From NCBI GenBank assembly GCA_029260395.1, contig JAJDDJ010000001.1, forward strand, positions 62,001 through 126,000: a DNA stretch of 64,000 bases, in the 5' to 3' direction. The notes beneath the pieces are model-generated. The model did not search any database and was not told the origin of the DNA. It saw only the letters and a list, made by a program, of their open reading frames with translations. Source of the stretch: Phycisphaerales bacterium (GTDB lineage: Bacteria > Planctomycetota > Phycisphaerae > Phycisphaerales > UBA1924). Made by a program: the position numbers and the translations under genes. Each line of letters starts with the position of its first letter. The first letter of the stretch is position 1. This document shows positions 60,055-64,000 of the stretch, one piece after another.

Positions 60055-60387
60055 TCACGTCCCGTACAGGTAGTCGAACTCCGCCAGCATCCGCTTCTCG
60101 ATCTGCCGGGCGTCGGCGCGGGTCTTGGTCGCCCGCGTGCGGTACTCGATGTGCTTCAGGTGCCGGGCAATGTAGTTCCGCTTGGCCGAGTTGTTACGTG
60201 TGCCGCAGCCGCCCCGCTTAGAGGGCAGCAGCGAGGTCATCCGCTTCGCACAGTTCTTGCCGATCCCCACAAGAATGAGGCGATTGTCTCTCGCATCACA
60301 CAGTTCGTACACGCCCGGCCCGAACGGGGCAGTCAAGGTGTCACAGTTGCGAGGATCGGGGAAGGGTCGCCATTTAGAGAAAGCCAT
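60055..60387 (-). CDS. GIY-YIG nuclease-like protein
   Basis: 110 residues from ATG 60387. GPGVYELCDARDNRLILVGIG matches a GIY-YIG core in layout (GVYEL ... VGIG), followed by RMTSLLPSKRGG and YRTRATKTRADARQIEKRML. The catalytic Arg could be the one in RMTS. A similar small protein is seen in planctomycetes as stand-alone GIY-YIG genes. Its last bases are repeated at 58151 and 59126. Confidence 0.6.
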   Translation of the reverse strand: MAFSKWRPFPDPRNCDTLTAPFGPGVYELCDARDNRLILVGIGKNCAKRMTSLLPSKRGGCGTRNNSAKRNYIARHLKHIEYRTRATKTRADARQIEKRMLAEFDYLYGT

Positions 60388-60414
60388 CCGCCCATCTTGA
60401 GGTATCCTGCCACG

Positions 60415-60660
60415 ATGGGCAAGTACGATCCCCTCCGCGCGCACCTTCGCAACCACGGCGGCCAGTCCATCTCGATGACCTTCCGTCAGATCGAGGGGGT
60501 GTTGGGCTTCGCACTCCCCAAGTCTGCACATCAGTACCCAGAATGGTGGGCAAACAACCCGATGGGTCACACTCACGCGGAGTCTTGGCTAAATGCGGGG
60601 TACCAAGTCGTGTCGTTCCAACTCCACGAGGGAGTCGTTGTTTTTCGACGGCTACGTTGA
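60415..60660 (+). CDS. Small protein of DUF7662-like type
   Basis: 81 residues from ATG 60415. The N-terminal KYDPLRAHLRNHGGQSISMT and the central EWWANNPMGHTHAESWLNAG match the layout of the DUF7662 family of small proteins, some next to restriction or toxin-like genes. The stop codon abuts the stop codon of the convergent DUF4062-like gene at 60661. Function unknown. Confidence 0.6.
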   Translation: MGKYDPLRAHLRNHGGQSISMTFRQIEGVLGFALPKSAHQYPEWWANNPMGHTHAESWLNAGYQVVSFQLHEGVVVFRRLR

Positions 60661-61527
60661 CTAGACAGGGGTCTCAACAAGCTTCTCTGCAGTCTTGTAC
60701 CCGAGATCCGTGATCCTGAAGACTTCCCCTTTAAAGCTCTCGTCCTTTATGAGCCGCAATCGAGAGAGTTCTTCCAGGGCTGCCACCCATCGGGCCACTG
60801 TCCTGGCGTCCTGCTGACTGATCATCTGACGCCCATTCGTTTGAATGTGCTCGGCTCCAAATGTCTTCACATGGATGATCGAACCGTGCGGGTCTCTTGA
60901 TGCTTCAAGCAGCAACTGCTTCCCCTCATCGCTGAGCGAGATCTCAGGCTCAACAACGGCAAGGCGACCGTCGTGAGATGACCGAGTTCGAATTTGAGGC
61001 AGTAAATCCGAGTTCACAGTCTTCGCAAGGTGGGTACTGAATTGCGCCTTAAAGTCCTCCGTAGAGCTGTATTGGCCAGTCAACGCGCTCTCTTGAAGCT
61101 TGGACAGAAATAACTTCAGCCTCTCGTGCTCAGCGGAGTCGATGCGATTGGGGTCAATTTCTTTCCCACACTTATAGACCAGAACCGGCTTGCCGCGGCC
61201 AGCATGCTCGTTGATCTCTTCTGCCGTTCCACTCGGGGCGGTTTCAGTTGGAGTTCCCAGCCTTGTCCAGAACGTCGCCACCAAAATATCGGCGTCACGA
61301 AGAACCTGGTCATTGATAATGGATTGTGCACTGAGGCCCGTCGCTGGCCGCGCGTGGGTCATCCAGCTGACGGTCTCCAAATGAATGCCGCCCGAAGCCG
61401 AGTGCGCAGCATTCCACCGGCTGATCACTTCTTGAGCTGCCGCAAATTCTTCCGAGCAATCGGCGGGCGACGCGATCATGACCCGAAAGACTGTTGCTTG
61501 ATAAGGCATGAATCGACCGAGGGGCAT
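60661..61527 (-). CDS. DUF4062-like protein with C-terminal winged helix
   Basis: 288 residues from ATG 61527. Residues about 12-165 match DUF4062: FRVMIASPADCSEEFAAAQE, WNAAHSASGG, DADILVATFWTRLGTPT, GTAEEINEHAGRGKPVLVYK. Many DUF4062 domains sit at the N-terminus of STAND NTPases or in anti-phage systems; here the C-terminal 100 residues are instead a winged-helix-like module (VARWVAALEELSRLRLIKDE, VFRITDLGYKTAEKL). The start codon and ribosome binding site lie in a 10-bp stem-loop. The gene begins 31 bp after groEL. Confidence 0.7.
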   Translation of the reverse strand: MPLGRFMPYQATVFRVMIASPADCSEEFAAAQEVISRWNAAHSASGGIHLETVSWMTHARPATGLSAQSIINDQVLRDADILVATFWTRLGTPTETAPSGTAEEINEHAGRGKPVLVYKCGKEIDPNRIDSAEHERLKLFLSKLQESALTGQYSSTEDFKAQFSTHLAKTVNSDLLPQIRTRSSHDGRLAVVEPEISLSDEGKQLLLEASRDPHGSIIHVKTFGAEHIQTNGRQMISQQDARTVARWVAALEELSRLRLIKDESFKGEVFRITDLGYKTAEKLVETPV

Positions 61528-61542
61528 TTCTACCCCTCGGTC
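61515..61542 (-). promoter_or_regulatory. Stem-loop sequestering SD and start codon
   Basis: GACCGAGGGG (61515-61524 complement side) pairs perfectly with CCCCTCGGTC (61533-61542). On the minus strand the 5' arm holds the Shine-Dalgarno GAGGGG and the loop TAGAAATG holds the ATG of the DUF4062-like gene. It could equally be the groEL transcript end; no U-run follows. Confidence 0.6.
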
Positions 61543-61558
61543 AGTGGTCAGTGTTTTA

Positions 61559-63268
<1,710 letters not shown>

Positions 63269-63335
63269 CTACGCCCCAGCGGGGCCTGTCGCTGTCTTTG
63301 CCCGCTCCCTCACGGTCGCGGCTCGTCCGGATGCT

Positions 63336-63539
63336 TTATCCGATCCGCACCCACGCCACTCGCTCGGCATCGATGCAGTACTCGTGGCGACCATCGGTGA
63401 GCTTCACCAGATGGTCCTCCTCATCGGGGATGAGCATGGCTCTGGGCACCAGGCACTCATCCACGCCGTCGAAATAGAACACGACGTCGCGTTCGCCGTT
63501 GAGGTTGCTCATGGCTTGTCGGAGCTGTTGGGAGGTCAT
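63336..63539 (-). CDS. Small protein between groES and groEL
   Basis: 67 residues (QQLRQAMSNLNGERDVVFYF, DEEDHLVKLTDGRHEYCIDA, ERVAWVRIG). No signal or membrane segment, one Cys. The start is either ATG 63539 or ATG 63512. No ribosome binding site is clear. It sits 146 bp from groEL and 75 bp from groES, an unusual place. Confidence 0.6.
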   Translation of the reverse strand: MTSQQLRQAMSNLNGERDVVFYFDGVDECLVPRAMLIPDEEDHLVKLTDGRHEYCIDAERVAWVRIG

Positions 63540-63614
63540 GGGCGATCCAAGGGCAATGGTGAATAGGCAGTAGGCAATGGGCCGCCGAACGCGCCCAACA
63601 CAAGGCTCGCGTGC

Positions 63615-63974
63615 TTACTCCACAATGCCGAGGATGTCGCTCTCGCTCATGATGAGCAGTTCTTCGTCGTCGATCTTGATCTCGGTGCCCGCGTAGCTCG
63701 TGAAGATCACGCGCTCGCCCTTGGCGACCGTCAGCGGGATGCGCTCGCCGGTCTCGGTGTTGAGCTGGCCATCACCAATCGCGAGCACGATGCCCGTCTT
63801 GGGGCGCTCCTTGCCGGCCTCGGGGATGAAGATGCCCGCATCGGTGCGGTCGGCTGCCTCGTCGCGCCGCACGATGATCTTGTCGTGCAGCGGACGGATG
63901 TCGGTCTTGGACTTCTTCGTCGTGGACTTGGTCTTCGTCGGGGTCGGGGTCTTCACGGGGGCTTTGGTCGCCAT
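63615..63974 (-). CDS. groS: Co-chaperonin GroES with basic N-terminal extension
   Basis: 119 residues, longer than the usual 95. Residues 1-24 are Thr/Lys/Pro-rich (TKAPVKTPTPTKTKSTTKKS), then the GroES core begins DIRPLHDKIIVRRDEAADRT. The mobile loop region (RTDAGIFIPE) and the C-terminal DDEELLIMSESDILGIVE are normal. It caps GroEL. The N-terminal extension could bind nucleic acid or membrane, but its role is unknown. Confidence 0.95.
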   Translation of the reverse strand: MATKAPVKTPTPTKTKSTTKKSKTDIRPLHDKIIVRRDEAADRTDAGIFIPEAGKERPKTGIVLAIGDGQLNTETGERIPLTVAKGERVIFTSYAGTEIKIDDEELLIMSESDILGIVE

Positions 63975-64000
63975 ATCTCTGCGTTCCTTTCTAGCTTCGC

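Overview
The window is high-GC, gene-dense bacterial DNA that reads as a planctomycete, most likely of the Phycisphaerae type. The indicators are seven exported proteins with C-terminal sorting signatures: three with a PEP-CTERM-like Pro-Ala-Pro-Gly, hydrophobic, poly-Arg tail plus two related ones, and four with a duplicated 39-residue dockerin-like module (GDIADDFG...SFGDFLALLG). Other indicators are tiny zinc-ribbon proteins, bifunctional AroDE, and a ThiD2-ThiE fusion. This placement is inferred; no rRNA is present. No phage, insertion sequence or CRISPR array was seen.

Positions 1-28200 are mostly core metabolism and information processing. They carry a metal permease, RuvB, a GT39-type glycosyltransferase, a zinc-ribbon coiled-coil protein, CdsA/UppS, PurA, an FHA protein, HemW, then an RluA-type pseudouridine synthase with Pgl and Zwf (pentose phosphate entry). 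They continue with ThiD2-ThiE, an M16 protease, an HDOD regulator, RecO, a dehydratase-ACP-dehydratase set, AroDE, a DUF418 membrane protein, RF1, and an ABC-2 exporter with a methyltransferase translationally coupled behind it.

Positions 28200-45700 are an accessory, surface-oriented region: three zinc-ribbon membrane paralogues, an 11-unit 21-bp tandem repeat, a beta-helix protein, an exported Tyr/His-rich TPR-like protein, lipoproteins, an unrecognised lower-GC gene, an amidohydrolase, a GT4 glycosyltransferase, a flavin reductase-like protein and an mraZ gene with a three-repeat candidate MraZ box. They end with three more dockerin-module genes, two of them tandem Asp-box paralogues that share a conserved leader hairpin.

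Positions 45700-52300 hold a G3E GTPase relative, an NTF2-like lipoprotein/SRPBCC/exonuclease/MsrB operon, a GNAT acetyltransferase, a DUF1801 protein with a histone-like tail, a glycine-rich RRM protein and a fatty-acid desaturase. Positions 52300-61500 hold five PEP-CTERM-type proteins in three families, small membrane and lipoproteins, an exported Cys/His-repeat protein, and short repeated fragments of a GIY-YIG-like gene that mark a rearrangement scar. The window closes with a DUF4062-like protein behind groEL, a small gene between groEL and groES, and groES.

The items I would look at first are the Cys/His triple-repeat exported protein, the hairpin that would hide the Shine-Dalgarno and start codon of the DUF4062-like gene, the conserved leader hairpin of the tandem paralogues, the MraZ box, and the chimeric scar near 58.2 kb.
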